DNA from: Hyphomicrobiales bacterium
GTDB taxonomy: Bacteria > Pseudomonadota > Alphaproteobacteria > Rhizobiales > Xanthobacteraceae
NCBI GenBank assembly: GCA_026400425.1
Contig: JAPLPC010000262.1
Span: 1 to 6,763 of the forward strand
Direction of reading: 5' to 3'
Length of the DNA: 6,763 bases
This document shows positions 1 through 5,424 of the stretch, piece after piece. A program made the translations under genes and the position numbers. Below the pieces are notes generated by a model, which was not told the origin of the DNA, did no database searches, and saw only the letters and a program-made list of their open reading frames with translations. Position 1 is the first letter of the stretch, and every line of letters begins with the position of its first letter.

Positions 1-482
1 CCAGCCTGCGCCCGGTGCTCAAGAAGGCGCCGATCAGCATCACCGTGGACGTCCCCGACGGTTTGCTGGTGGACGGCTATCCCGGCTCCTACGGGCAGAT
101 CCTGACCAATCTGTTTCTCAACGCCGCCACGCATGCCTTCGCGGACGGCCGGGCCGGCGCCATTTCGATCACTGCCCGGCCGCGCGGCGCCGACGAGATC
201 GAACTCAGCTTCAGCGACAACGGTATGGGCATGAGCCCCGACGTTCAGCGGCAGGCCTTCGATCCGTTTTTTACCACCCGGCGCAATGACGGCGGCACCG
301 GGCTCGGCCTGCATATCGTCTACAATCTGGTCACCCAGCAACTGGGCGGCCGCATGATGCTGGAGTCCCGGCTGGGACAGGGCACGACTTTTCGCATTAT
401 CATGCCGCGGACGGCCGCCGGTGACACCGGCGCAATGGACGGAACGACACAATGGCCGAGCAGGACGATGTCCTCCATCTGA
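1..482 (+). CDS. Sensor histidine kinase, C-terminal ATPase part (5' end outside window)
   Basis: This is the C-terminal catalytic part of a sensor histidine kinase. The reading frame is already open at base 3, so the sensor domain and the phospho-accepting histidine lie upstream of the window. The HATPase_c signature is complete: an N-box (TNLFLNAATHAF, bases 105-140), a G1 box (DNGMG, 216-230), an F-box (FDPFFTT, 258-278) and a G2 box (GTGLGL, 294-311). The ending 'GTTFRIIMP' is the usual last strand of such domains. The last 20 or so residues are low-complexity and run into the start of the next gene, which begins 31 bp before this stop. This overlap suggests translational coupling. The likely role is to bind ATP and phosphorylate the kinase's own histidine, then pass phosphate to the receiver encoded next. 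The signal sensed cannot be seen here. Confidence 0.9.
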   Translation, partial: SLRPVLKKAPISITVDVPDGLLVDGYPGSYGQILTNLFLNAATHAFADGRAGAISITARPRGADEIELSFSDNGMGMSPDVQRQAFDPFFTTRRNDGGTGLGLHIVYNLVTQQLGGRMMLESRLGQGTTFRIIMPRTAAGDTGAMDGTTQWPSRTMSSI

Positions 483-2206
483 TCGAGGACGATGGCGAGA
501 CAGCCGAGCAGTCTCATGCCCGCAAATGGAAGATCGCCGTCATCGACGACGATCAGGCCGTCCATGAGGGGACGCGCTTTGCGCTCAGCGATTATGCGTT
601 GAACGGCCAGTCGCTGGAGATCCTGTCGGCCTTCTCGGCCGCGGAAGGCCGCGCGCTGCTGCGCAACAATCCCGATGTCGCCGTGGTGTTGCTCGACGTC
701 ATCATGGAAACCGACGATGCCGGCCTCGAACTGGTGGAGCACATCCGCAACCAGCTGCACAACGAGACCGTTCGCATCATCCTGCGCACCGGGCAGCCCG
801 GGCAGGCACCGGAGCGTCGCGTCATCGTCGATTACGACATCAACGACTACAAGGCCAAGACCGAACTCACCGCCGACAAGCTGTTCACATCGCTGACATC
901 GGCGCTGCGCTCCTATCAGCAACTCGAGCGCATGATGCAGACCCGGCGCGGTCTCGAAATCATTCTCGATGCCGCATCGACCCTGTACGATTTTCACTCG
1001 ATGCAGCGGCTCGCCGAAGGCGTGCTGACCCAGATCGCATCGCTGCTGAATGTGGAATGCGCGGGGATCCTGGTGCTGCGCGACGGCGGCGCCGTGACCG
1101 AGGACTTCACCGTGCTGGCCGGCTCGGGTTGCTACAGCCGCTTCACCGGATGCCTGACCCCGGCATCGCTCGACACCGATTTGCGACAGATGGTGGAAGA
1201 CGCCTTCCGCCGCCGCAAGAATGAATTCGGCAATCATCGCACGGTGCTCTATATCCGCACCGGATCGGGCCGCGAAGTGGTGGTGCTGTTGCAGGCCGAG
1301 CGTGAGCTATCAGACACCGACCGCTCGCTGGTGGAATTGTTCGGCAGCCGACTATCCATCGCTTTCGACAATGTGATCCTTTATCAGCAGCTTCAGGTCG
1401 CCAATACGCAGCTCGAGGACCGGGTCACCCAGCGCACCCGCGCGCTGACCCAGGCCAATCGCCGGCTGTCGGCGCAATGGCTGCGGCTGCAGCGCGCCAA
1501 TGGCTTCAAGAACGAAATTCTCGGCACCGTCGCGCATGATCTGAAGAACCCGCTGGGCGTCATTCTGGGACGCACCGAGATGCTCACCGAACTGATCGCC
1601 GCCGGCTCACCTAAGGAAAACGTCGCCACACAGATCAATCATATCCGCGACGCCACCAAACGCCTGACCTCGATGGTCGATCACCTGATTTCTGACGCCA
1701 TGGCGGATGCGTTCGACATCACGATCCGCCGCGAGCCGGTCGATCTGTCTTCGCTGGTGAAGGAGGTCGCAGAGGCCAACCGGCCGTCAGCCGTCGCCAA
1801 GCAGCAGCAACTCACGGTGTCGTCGCCGCAACATTTCGATCTCACTCTGTGCGATATCGACCGGATGCGCGAAGCGATCGACAATCTGGTCAGCAACGCG
1901 ATCAAATACTCCCCGATCGGCGGCAGGATCGACATTCTCATCGATAGTGATTCCGATCATGTCCGGATCGGCGTCAGCGACGAAGGCGCCGGACTCATGC
2001 CGGAAGACCTCGATCGCCTGTTCGGCCGTTTTCAGCGTTTGTCAGCGAAACCCACTGGCGGCGAAAGCTCGACCGGTCTGGGCCTTTCCATCGTCAAGCG
2101 CATCATCGACATGCATGGCGGCGAAGTCACCGCGAACAGCGACGGACCCGGCCGCGGCGCCACCTTCACGATCCTGTGGCCGGCAGCAATCGAGGTCCTG
2201 TCATGA
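452..2206 (+). CDS. Hybrid response regulator / histidine kinase with DUF3369 domain
   Basis: A 584-residue soluble signalling protein with no signal peptide or membrane segment. Residues about 25-140 form a receiver domain, with the acidic cluster D32-D34, phospho-acceptor D82 in 'LLDVIME', T113 and K134. The 'RTGQPGQAPE' and 'YDINDYKAKTELT' segments are hallmarks of DUF3369 proteins. Residues about 165-310 are the GAF-like DUF3369 region, followed by a helical linker (about 312-350). A HisKA domain carries H362 in 'AHDLKNP', and the ATPase domain has an N-box (477-488), G1 (SDEGAGL, 509-515) and G2 (GLGL, 542-545). The ATG at 452 is chosen because it gives the full receiver and has a GGA at 441-443. 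It overlaps the upstream kinase gene by 31 bp and the downstream regulator by ATGA. Inference: it receives phosphate on D82 from the upstream kinase, which modulates its own H362 activity toward the downstream regulator. Confidence 0.93.
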   Translation: MAEQDDVLHLIEDDGETAEQSHARKWKIAVIDDDQAVHEGTRFALSDYALNGQSLEILSAFSAAEGRALLRNNPDVAVVLLDVIMETDDAGLELVEHIRNQLHNETVRIILRTGQPGQAPERRVIVDYDINDYKAKTELTADKLFTSLTSALRSYQQLERMMQTRRGLEIILDAASTLYDFHSMQRLAEGVLTQIASLLNVECAGILVLRDGGAVTEDFTVLAGSGCYSRFTGCLTPASLDTDLRQMVEDAFRRRKNEFGNHRTVLYIRTGSGREVVVLLQAERELSDTDRSLVELFGSRLSIAFDNVILYQQLQVANTQLEDRVTQRTRALTQANRRLSAQWLRLQRANGFKNEILGTVAHDLKNPLGVILGRTEMLTELIAAGSPKENVATQINHIRDATKRLTSMVDHLISDAMADAFDITIRREPVDLSSLVKEVAEANRPSAVAKQQQLTVSSPQHFDLTLCDIDRMREAIDNLVSNAIKYSPIGGRIDILIDSDSDHVRIGVSDEGAGLMPEDLDRLFGRFQRLSAKPTGGESSTGLGLSIVKRIIDMHGGEVTANSDGPGRGATFTILWPAAIEVLS

Positions 2207-2937
2207 GCCATCATCCGCATATCATCGTCGTCGATGACGAGGCGCCGGCCCGCGAAATGGTCGGCGATTATCTGAAGATGCATGGCTTCACCGTGACCCT
2301 ATGCGACGGCGGCAAAAGCCTGCGCGGCGAGATCGACAGCAAAGTGCCCGATCTGGTGGTGCTCGACCTCAACATGCCCGAGGAAGACGGCCTATCGATC
2401 ATTCGCGACCTCAAGAGCCGCACCAATGTGCCCGTAATCATGCTCACCGCCACCGCGAGCCCGATCGACCGCGTGGTCGGCCTCGAACTCGGCGCCGACG
2501 ACTACGTCGCCAAACCTTGCGAGCTGCGCGAATTGATGGCGCGCATCCGCTCGGTGCTGCGCCGGAGCACGCCGGCCAAAGCCGCCGCAGACGTGGCACC
2601 GGCCAGGACTGCGAAGGATCATCTGGTGCGGTTCGGCACCAAGTGGCTCGATCTCGAAGCCCAGGCGCTGCGGGACGACGAGGGCAACGAACATCCGCTG
2701 ACCGCGTCCGAATTCGGCCTGCTGAAAGTGTTCGCCGCCAATCCGAAACGCGTGCTGTCACGGGAGCGGCTGCTCGAACTCGCCAATGCCCGCGATGCCG
2801 AAGCGTTCGACCGCGCCGTCGATCTGCGCATCATGCGCATCCGCCGCAAGATCGAGCCCGACCCGACCAAACCCACCGTGATCCGCACCATCCGTGGCGG
2901 CGGCTACCTGTTCTCGGCCGCGGGAGACAAGGCGTAG
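2203..2937 (+). CDS. OmpR/PhoB-family DNA-binding response regulator
   Basis: A 244-residue two-domain response regulator. The receiver (about 6-122) shows the acidic pair D11-D12, phospho-acceptor D55 in 'VVLDLNMPEEDG', T82 and K104 in 'YVAKP'. A linker of alanine-rich sequence (123-138) leads to a winged-helix Trans_reg_C domain (about 141-238), recognisable from 'LTASEFGLL', 'RVLSRERLLEL', the recognition helix around 'FDRAVDLRIMRIRRKIEPD' and the terminal 'TIRGGGYLF' wing. The start at 2203 is preferred over an in-frame ATG at 2176. It has GAGGT at 2192-2196, forms the ATGA overlap with the hybrid kinase stop, and places the receiver at the usual distance from the N-terminus. It is the likely transcriptional output of the three-gene phosphorelay. 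Its target genes cannot be told from this window. Confidence 0.95.
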   Translation: MSHHPHIIVVDDEAPAREMVGDYLKMHGFTVTLCDGGKSLRGEIDSKVPDLVVLDLNMPEEDGLSIIRDLKSRTNVPVIMLTATASPIDRVVGLELGADDYVAKPCELRELMARIRSVLRRSTPAKAAADVAPARTAKDHLVRFGTKWLDLEAQALRDDEGNEHPLTASEFGLLKVFAANPKRVLSRERLLELANARDAEAFDRAVDLRIMRIRRKIEPDPTKPTVIRTIRGGGYLFSAAGDKA

Positions 2938-2949
2938 CCACCCAGCCGC

Positions 2950-3029
2950 CGTTGCGAGGAGCGTAGAGACGCGGCAATCCAGACTTTGTTCCGGGCTCTC
3001 TGGATTGCTTCGCTCCGCTTGCAATGACG
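2950..3029. repeat. REP-like palindromic intergenic repeat
   Basis: An imperfect inverted repeat about 80 bp long starts 12 bp after the response regulator stop. The inner arms are perfect: GCAATCCAGA (2974-2983) and TCTGGATTGC (2999-3008). The outer arms, CGTTGCGAGGAGCG (2950-2963) and CGCTCCGCTTGCAATG (3011-3026), pair with a two-base bulge and G-U wobbles. I recognise the 'GCAATCCAGA ... TCTGGATTGCTTCGCT ... GCAATGACGG' layout as a family of dispersed palindromes common in Bradyrhizobium, Rhodopseudomonas and relatives; that part is recalled, not shown here. Transcribed, it would fold into a long hairpin that could protect or end the two-component operon mRNA. It lacks a strong T-run, so it is not a classical intrinsic terminator. 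Confidence 0.7.
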
Positions 3030-3087
3030 GGGCAAGGCCGGAGGGAAATGTCATCCCCTTCATATCATTCAATTTTCACCATCGAAT

Positions 3088-3200
3088 GTTTCGTCGGCCG
3101 ATTGCCAACGAAACAAATCTCCCCGCCCACGAAACCATTTTCCGGTTTTCAAGCCGCCGTCCTGAAACCGGCATTCCTTAACAACTGGCTCCAACGAAAC
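3088..3200. promoter_or_regulatory. Cluster of four ACGAAAC heptamers upstream of the sigma gene
   Basis: ACGAAAC occurs at 3108-3114, 3129-3135 and 3194-3200 on the + strand and at 3088-3094 on the - strand. The first and second sites (3088 and 3108) make a 7-bp inverted repeat with a 13-bp spacer. The + strand copies at 3108 and 3129 are 21 bp apart, two helical turns. A related dyad, GAAACG (3196-3201) and CGTTTC (3213-3218), sits next to the ribosome binding site. This less GC-rich block is the probable control region of the ECF sigma gene. Whether the heptamers are operator sites or ECF promoter elements is not known. Confidence 0.45.
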
Positions 3201-3221
3201 GCGCATCACCGACGTTTCACG

Positions 3222-3225
3222 GGAG
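3222..3225 (+). promoter_or_regulatory. Ribosome binding site of the ECF sigma gene
   Basis: GGAG lies six bases before the ATG at 3232. It supports that start, as there is no upstream in-frame ATG with a comparable site. Confidence 0.6.
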
Positions 3226-3231
3226 CCAGTC

Positions 3232-3843
3232 ATGCAGAACGTCATCGCACTGAACGCCGCGAGCCGGCAGGGGATCGCCACCGCACGCGCCACCACGGAC
3301 GAGATGCTGCTGGAGCGGATTGCCGATGGGGACCGCTCCGCGATGCATACGCTGTATGCCCGGCACAATGTGCGGGTCTATCGCTTCGTTCTGCGTATGC
3401 TGCGCGACGTCACAGCCACCGAAGATCTGGTGAGCCAGGTATTCCTGGATGTGTGGCGAACCGCCCGTCAGTTCGAAGGCCGCTCGCAGGTCTCGACCTG
3501 GTTGCTGTCGATCGCGCGCTTCAAGGCGTTGACGGCTTTGCGCCAGCGCAAATATGAGGACATCGACCAGGACGAGGTGATGGAAGTCGCCGATGGCGGC
3601 GACACGCCGGAAACCTCGCTGGCGCGCAGCCGCACAAGTGAAATCCTGCGCGCCTGCGTCGCCAAGCTGTCGCCGGCGCATCGCGAGATCGTCAATCTGG
3701 TCTACTATCATGAGAAGTCCGTAGAAGAAGTGGCCGGCATCGTCGGCATCCCCGCTTCCACGGTGAAGACCCGGATGTTCTATGCCCGCAAGCAACTCGC
3801 TGATCTGCTCAGGACTGCGGGCATCGACAGCATCGCTGCATAA
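3232..3843 (+). CDS. ECF-type (sigma-70 family) RNA polymerase sigma factor
   Basis: A 203-residue extracytoplasmic-function sigma factor. Region 2 spans about residues 25-105: 'LLERIADGDRSAMHTLYARH' opens it, 'TATEDLVSQVFLDVWRTA' is the core-binding and -10 contact part, and 'STWLLSIARFKAL' is the typical end. An acidic linker (about 108-128) replaces regions 1 and 3, as usual for ECF factors. Region 4 (about 135-190) contains 'LSPAHREIVNLVYYHEKSVEEVA' and the helix-turn-helix 'GIPASTVKTRMFYARKQL' for -35 recognition. About 20 extra residues precede region 2, and a short tail follows region 4. The GGAG at 3222 supports the start. No anti-sigma gene follows; a strong hairpin and then a redox gene pair come next. 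The ECF subgroup cannot be settled by eye. The candidate target is the promoter-like site at 3965-3990. Confidence 0.95.
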   Translation: MQNVIALNAASRQGIATARATTDEMLLERIADGDRSAMHTLYARHNVRVYRFVLRMLRDVTATEDLVSQVFLDVWRTARQFEGRSQVSTWLLSIARFKALTALRQRKYEDIDQDEVMEVADGGDTPETSLARSRTSEILRACVAKLSPAHREIVNLVYYHEKSVEEVAGIVGIPASTVKTRMFYARKQLADLLRTAGIDSIAA

Positions 3844-3877
3844 CGTCTGATTCCAACGCAGAGTTTGATCGATATAT

Positions 3878-3916
3878 CAGGACAGCCCGGACGATACCGA
3901 CGTCCGGGCTGTCCTG
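3878..3916 (+). terminator. Perfect 16-bp hairpin, probable terminator of the sigma gene
   Basis: CAGGACAGCCCGGACG (3878-3893) is exactly complementary to CGTCCGGGCTGTCCTG (3901-3916), with a 7-base loop. It begins 34 bp after the sigma factor stop and is followed by TTTC. The stem is very stable, but the T-run is only three bases, so termination may be partial or assisted. It separates the sigma gene from the redox unit and suggests the latter has its own promoter. Confidence 0.75.
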
Positions 3917-3951
3917 TTTCAGATGCCACGGCATGCTCCCTCACGAACACG

Positions 3952-4010
3952 TGACAGGCGCCGTGTAACGTCGTGTCTGCATCGACCGAACTACTATCAG
4001 GCGCCTGTCA
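3952..4010. repeat. Perfect 11-bp inverted repeat flanking the redox-unit promoter
   Basis: TGACAGGCGCC (3952-3962) and GGCGCCTGTCA (4000-4010) are exact reverse complements with a 37-bp spacer. The spacer contains the whole candidate ECF promoter. The right arm starts about where transcription would begin, so the pair is more likely a protein-binding or DNA-level dyad than an RNA hairpin. Confidence 0.6.
3965..3990 (+). promoter_or_regulatory. Candidate ECF sigma promoter GTAACG-N16-CGAA
   Basis: GTAACG (3965-3970) is followed, after exactly 16 bases, by CGAA (3987-3990). From memory, the Caulobacter sigma-F (ECF) consensus is GTAACC-N16-CGAA, so only one base differs. Transcription would begin near 3997, giving a leader of about 50 bases before the ATG at 4050. 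The site stands in front of a thiol-redox gene pair and just behind an ECF sigma gene, which fits an oxidative or metal stress regulon. No experiment supports this here. Confidence 0.55.
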
Positions 4011-4049
4011 TGCTTCTGTGAGCCGACACGCTGCCCGGATGGACATGCG

Positions 4050-4739
4050 ATGCTCAATCTCGTTCTCGCTTTGCTGGCCGGCGTCGTGACCATCACGACG
4101 CCGTGCACATTGCCCATTCTGCCGATCCTGCTCGGTTCCTCCATGGGCCAGACCAGCCCGATCCGACCGGCTTTGATCGCCTTCGGCTTCGTCGCGTCGT
4201 TTTCGGCCGTCGCGCTACTACTCGGTGGTCTGACGCAGATCTTCGATTTCGATCCGAACATCCTGCGCAGTGTCGCGGCCGTGCTGCTGCTCGGATTCGG
4301 ATTGCTGATGATCTTCCCCGCTTTGTTCGAACGGATCACCGGCCAGGTCGGTGGATTCGCCAGCGGCGCGGCCGCCCACGATCTCAGCAATCTCGGTGGC
4401 TTCGTACTCGGCACCACATTGGGGCTGGTCTGGACGCCCTGCGCGGGGCCGGTGCTCGGCTCGATCCTCACCATCATCGCAACCTCGCAAGACATCGCAT
4501 GGGCGAGCGTGCTGCTGGTTGCCTACACGATCGGCGCGGCCATCCCGATGCTGCTCATCGCCTATGGCGGACAGACCGTGACGACGCGAATCCGAGCGCT
4601 CGCACGGATCACGCCACGGCTGCAGCAGGCGTTCGGCGTCGTCGTCATCGGCTTCGCCGTCGCCTCCTACCTTCAATACGACACGCTCATCGTGGCGTGG
4701 CTGACAGGCTTCTACCCCACCGGCCAGCTCGGCCTCTGA
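4050..4739 (+). CDS. CcdA-family thiol:disulfide transmembrane reductase
   Basis: A 229-residue integral membrane protein of the CcdA / DsbD-beta family, which passes electrons from cytoplasmic thioredoxin across the inner membrane to periplasmic thioredoxin-like proteins. Six hydrophobic segments can be read at about residues 3-28, 39-62, 70-91, 114-144, 149-172 and 192-219. The two redox cysteines are in their expected places: C19 in 'TPCTLPILP' of segment 1 and C131 in 'TPCAGP' of segment 4. Each is flanked by the prolines typical of the family, and the two halves show the usual internal similarity. Length is normal for CcdA. GGA bases at 4037-4039 and 4041-4043 precede the ATG. A thioredoxin-like gene starts 28 bp downstream and is the likely partner. 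No cytochrome c maturation genes are in view, so a role in periplasmic protein repair or stress is as likely as cytochrome c assembly. Confidence 0.92.
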   Translation: MLNLVLALLAGVVTITTPCTLPILPILLGSSMGQTSPIRPALIAFGFVASFSAVALLLGGLTQIFDFDPNILRSVAAVLLLGFGLLMIFPALFERITGQVGGFASGAAAHDLSNLGGFVLGTTLGLVWTPCAGPVLGSILTIIATSQDIAWASVLLVAYTIGAAIPMLLIAYGGQTVTTRIRALARITPRLQQAFGVVVIGFAVASYLQYDTLIVAWLTGFYPTGQLGL

Positions 4740-4756
4740 TCCCATCCCTCACCGAA

Positions 4757-4761
4757 AGGAA
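4757..4761 (+). promoter_or_regulatory. Ribosome binding site of the thioredoxin-like gene
   Basis: AGGAA, within AAAGGAAA, lies six bases before the ATG at 4768. It is one of the clearest Shine-Dalgarno sites in the window and fixes this start. Confidence 0.65.
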
Positions 4762-4767
4762 ATTGCC

Positions 4768-5319
4768 ATGACGATCCGATCATTTGCGATATCGGCCTCG
4801 CTGGTCGCACTCTGCTTGTTCGGCGGCGTCGCACCGGGCATCAGCAGCGAAGCCGCGCCGGTGCAGGTGGCCGCCGTGCAAGGCACCGCGCCAAACTTCA
4901 CCGGCATCGGCAACTGGTTCAACTCTCCGCCGCTCGACATCGCGGCGCTGCGCGGCAAGGTCGTGCTGGTGAATTTCTGGACCTATGGCTGCGTCAACTG
5001 CGTCAACACGCTGCCGCATGTGACCGCGCTGCATGCCAAATATCGGGATCGCGGTTTTGTGGTGGTCGGCATCCACACCCCGGAATTCCCGTTCGAGAAG
5101 TCCGCCGGCAATGTGCAGGCCGCGATCAAGCGCCATGGCATCACCTATCCGGTGGCACAGGACAACGAGTCCAGGACCTGGAATGCCTACAACAACCGCT
5201 ATTGGCCGGCGCAGTACATCGTCGATCAGCGCGGCCAGATCGTCTATCAGCATGACGGCGAGGGGCAGTATCAGCAGATGGACGACATCGTCCGCAAATT
5301 GCTGAACGCGAACAGCTAG
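4768..5319 (+). CDS. Periplasmic thioredoxin-like protein (TlpA/DipZ-like, CVNC active site)
   Basis: A 183-residue exported thioredoxin-fold protein. Residues 1 to about 30 form a signal peptide with a hydrophobic core (about 6-22). C16 is not in a lipobox, because the residue before it is leucine. The mature domain shows 'LRGKVVLVNFWTYGCVNCVNTLP', with redox cysteines C75 and C78 in a CVNC motif. It continues with 'FVVVGIHTPEFPFEK', and P147 in 'RYWPAQYIVD' is the cis-proline facing the active site. The WTYxCxNC form resembles the thioredoxin domain of DipZ-type proteins, in which a CcdA domain is fused to this module; here the two are separate adjacent genes. The 28-bp gap after the CcdA gene and the AGGAA site suggest one operon. 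It should receive electrons from the CcdA protein and reduce periplasmic disulfides or a partner such as a peroxidase or methionine sulfoxide reductase. The final substrate is not identifiable. Confidence 0.92.
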   Translation: MTIRSFAISASLVALCLFGGVAPGISSEAAPVQVAAVQGTAPNFTGIGNWFNSPPLDIAALRGKVVLVNFWTYGCVNCVNTLPHVTALHAKYRDRGFVVVGIHTPEFPFEKSAGNVQAAIKRHGITYPVAQDNESRTWNAYNNRYWPAQYIVDQRGQIVYQHDGEGQYQQMDDIVRKLLNANS

Positions 5320-5366
5320 CCGCGGGCTACGGCTCGGCGGCGCAGCATGTCGCGCAATTCATGGTT

Positions 5367-5414
5367 CCCGAGACTTGGCGGCGATGCTATGTACGGGCGA
5401 ACCGCCAATTCGGG
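5367..5414 (+). promoter_or_regulatory. Interrupted dyad overlapping the L,D-transpeptidase ribosome binding site
   Basis: TTGGCGG (5375-5381) pairs with CCGCCAA (5402-5408), and the outer CCCGA (5367-5371) pairs with TCGGG (5410-5414). The arms are separated by a small internal loop and a 20-base hairpin loop. The last pairing bases are the first part of the GGGAG Shine-Dalgarno (5412-5416), so the folded leader could limit translation. This is a sequence observation only. Confidence 0.3.
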
Positions 5415-5424
5415 AGACTGCGCC

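Noticed and set aside
320..1237. A 305-codon open frame on the minus strand opposite the hybrid kinase gene
   Set aside because: It lies antisense to an unmistakable receiver and DUF3369 coding region, resembles no family I know, and is the kind of long shadow frame that GC-rich third positions produce.
2758..3072. Minus-strand frame of 104 codons across the end of the response regulator and the palindromic repeat
   Set aside because: Its residues (such as 'AERSNPES') are the translation of the repeat, a common source of false predictions in this bacterial group, and the rest is antisense to the regulator.
3024..3557. Plus-strand frame of 177 codons beginning in the repeat and running into the sigma gene
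   Set aside because: It overlaps the well-supported sigma gene in another frame, has no ribosome binding site and no recognisable domain.
4010..4021. Tiny ATG-CTT-CTG-TGA frame in the leader of the CcdA gene
   Set aside because: A three-codon leader peptide without a ribosome binding site is expected by chance and has no attenuation structure around it.
4218..4745. Minus-strand frame of 175 codons opposite the CcdA gene
   Set aside because: Its composition is that of an antisense shadow, and the opposite strand carries the conserved cysteine motifs and membrane segments.
4813..4815. Possible lipobox cysteine (C16) in the thioredoxin-like protein
   Set aside because: The residue before the cysteine is leucine, not glycine, alanine or serine, so signal peptidase II processing is unlikely.
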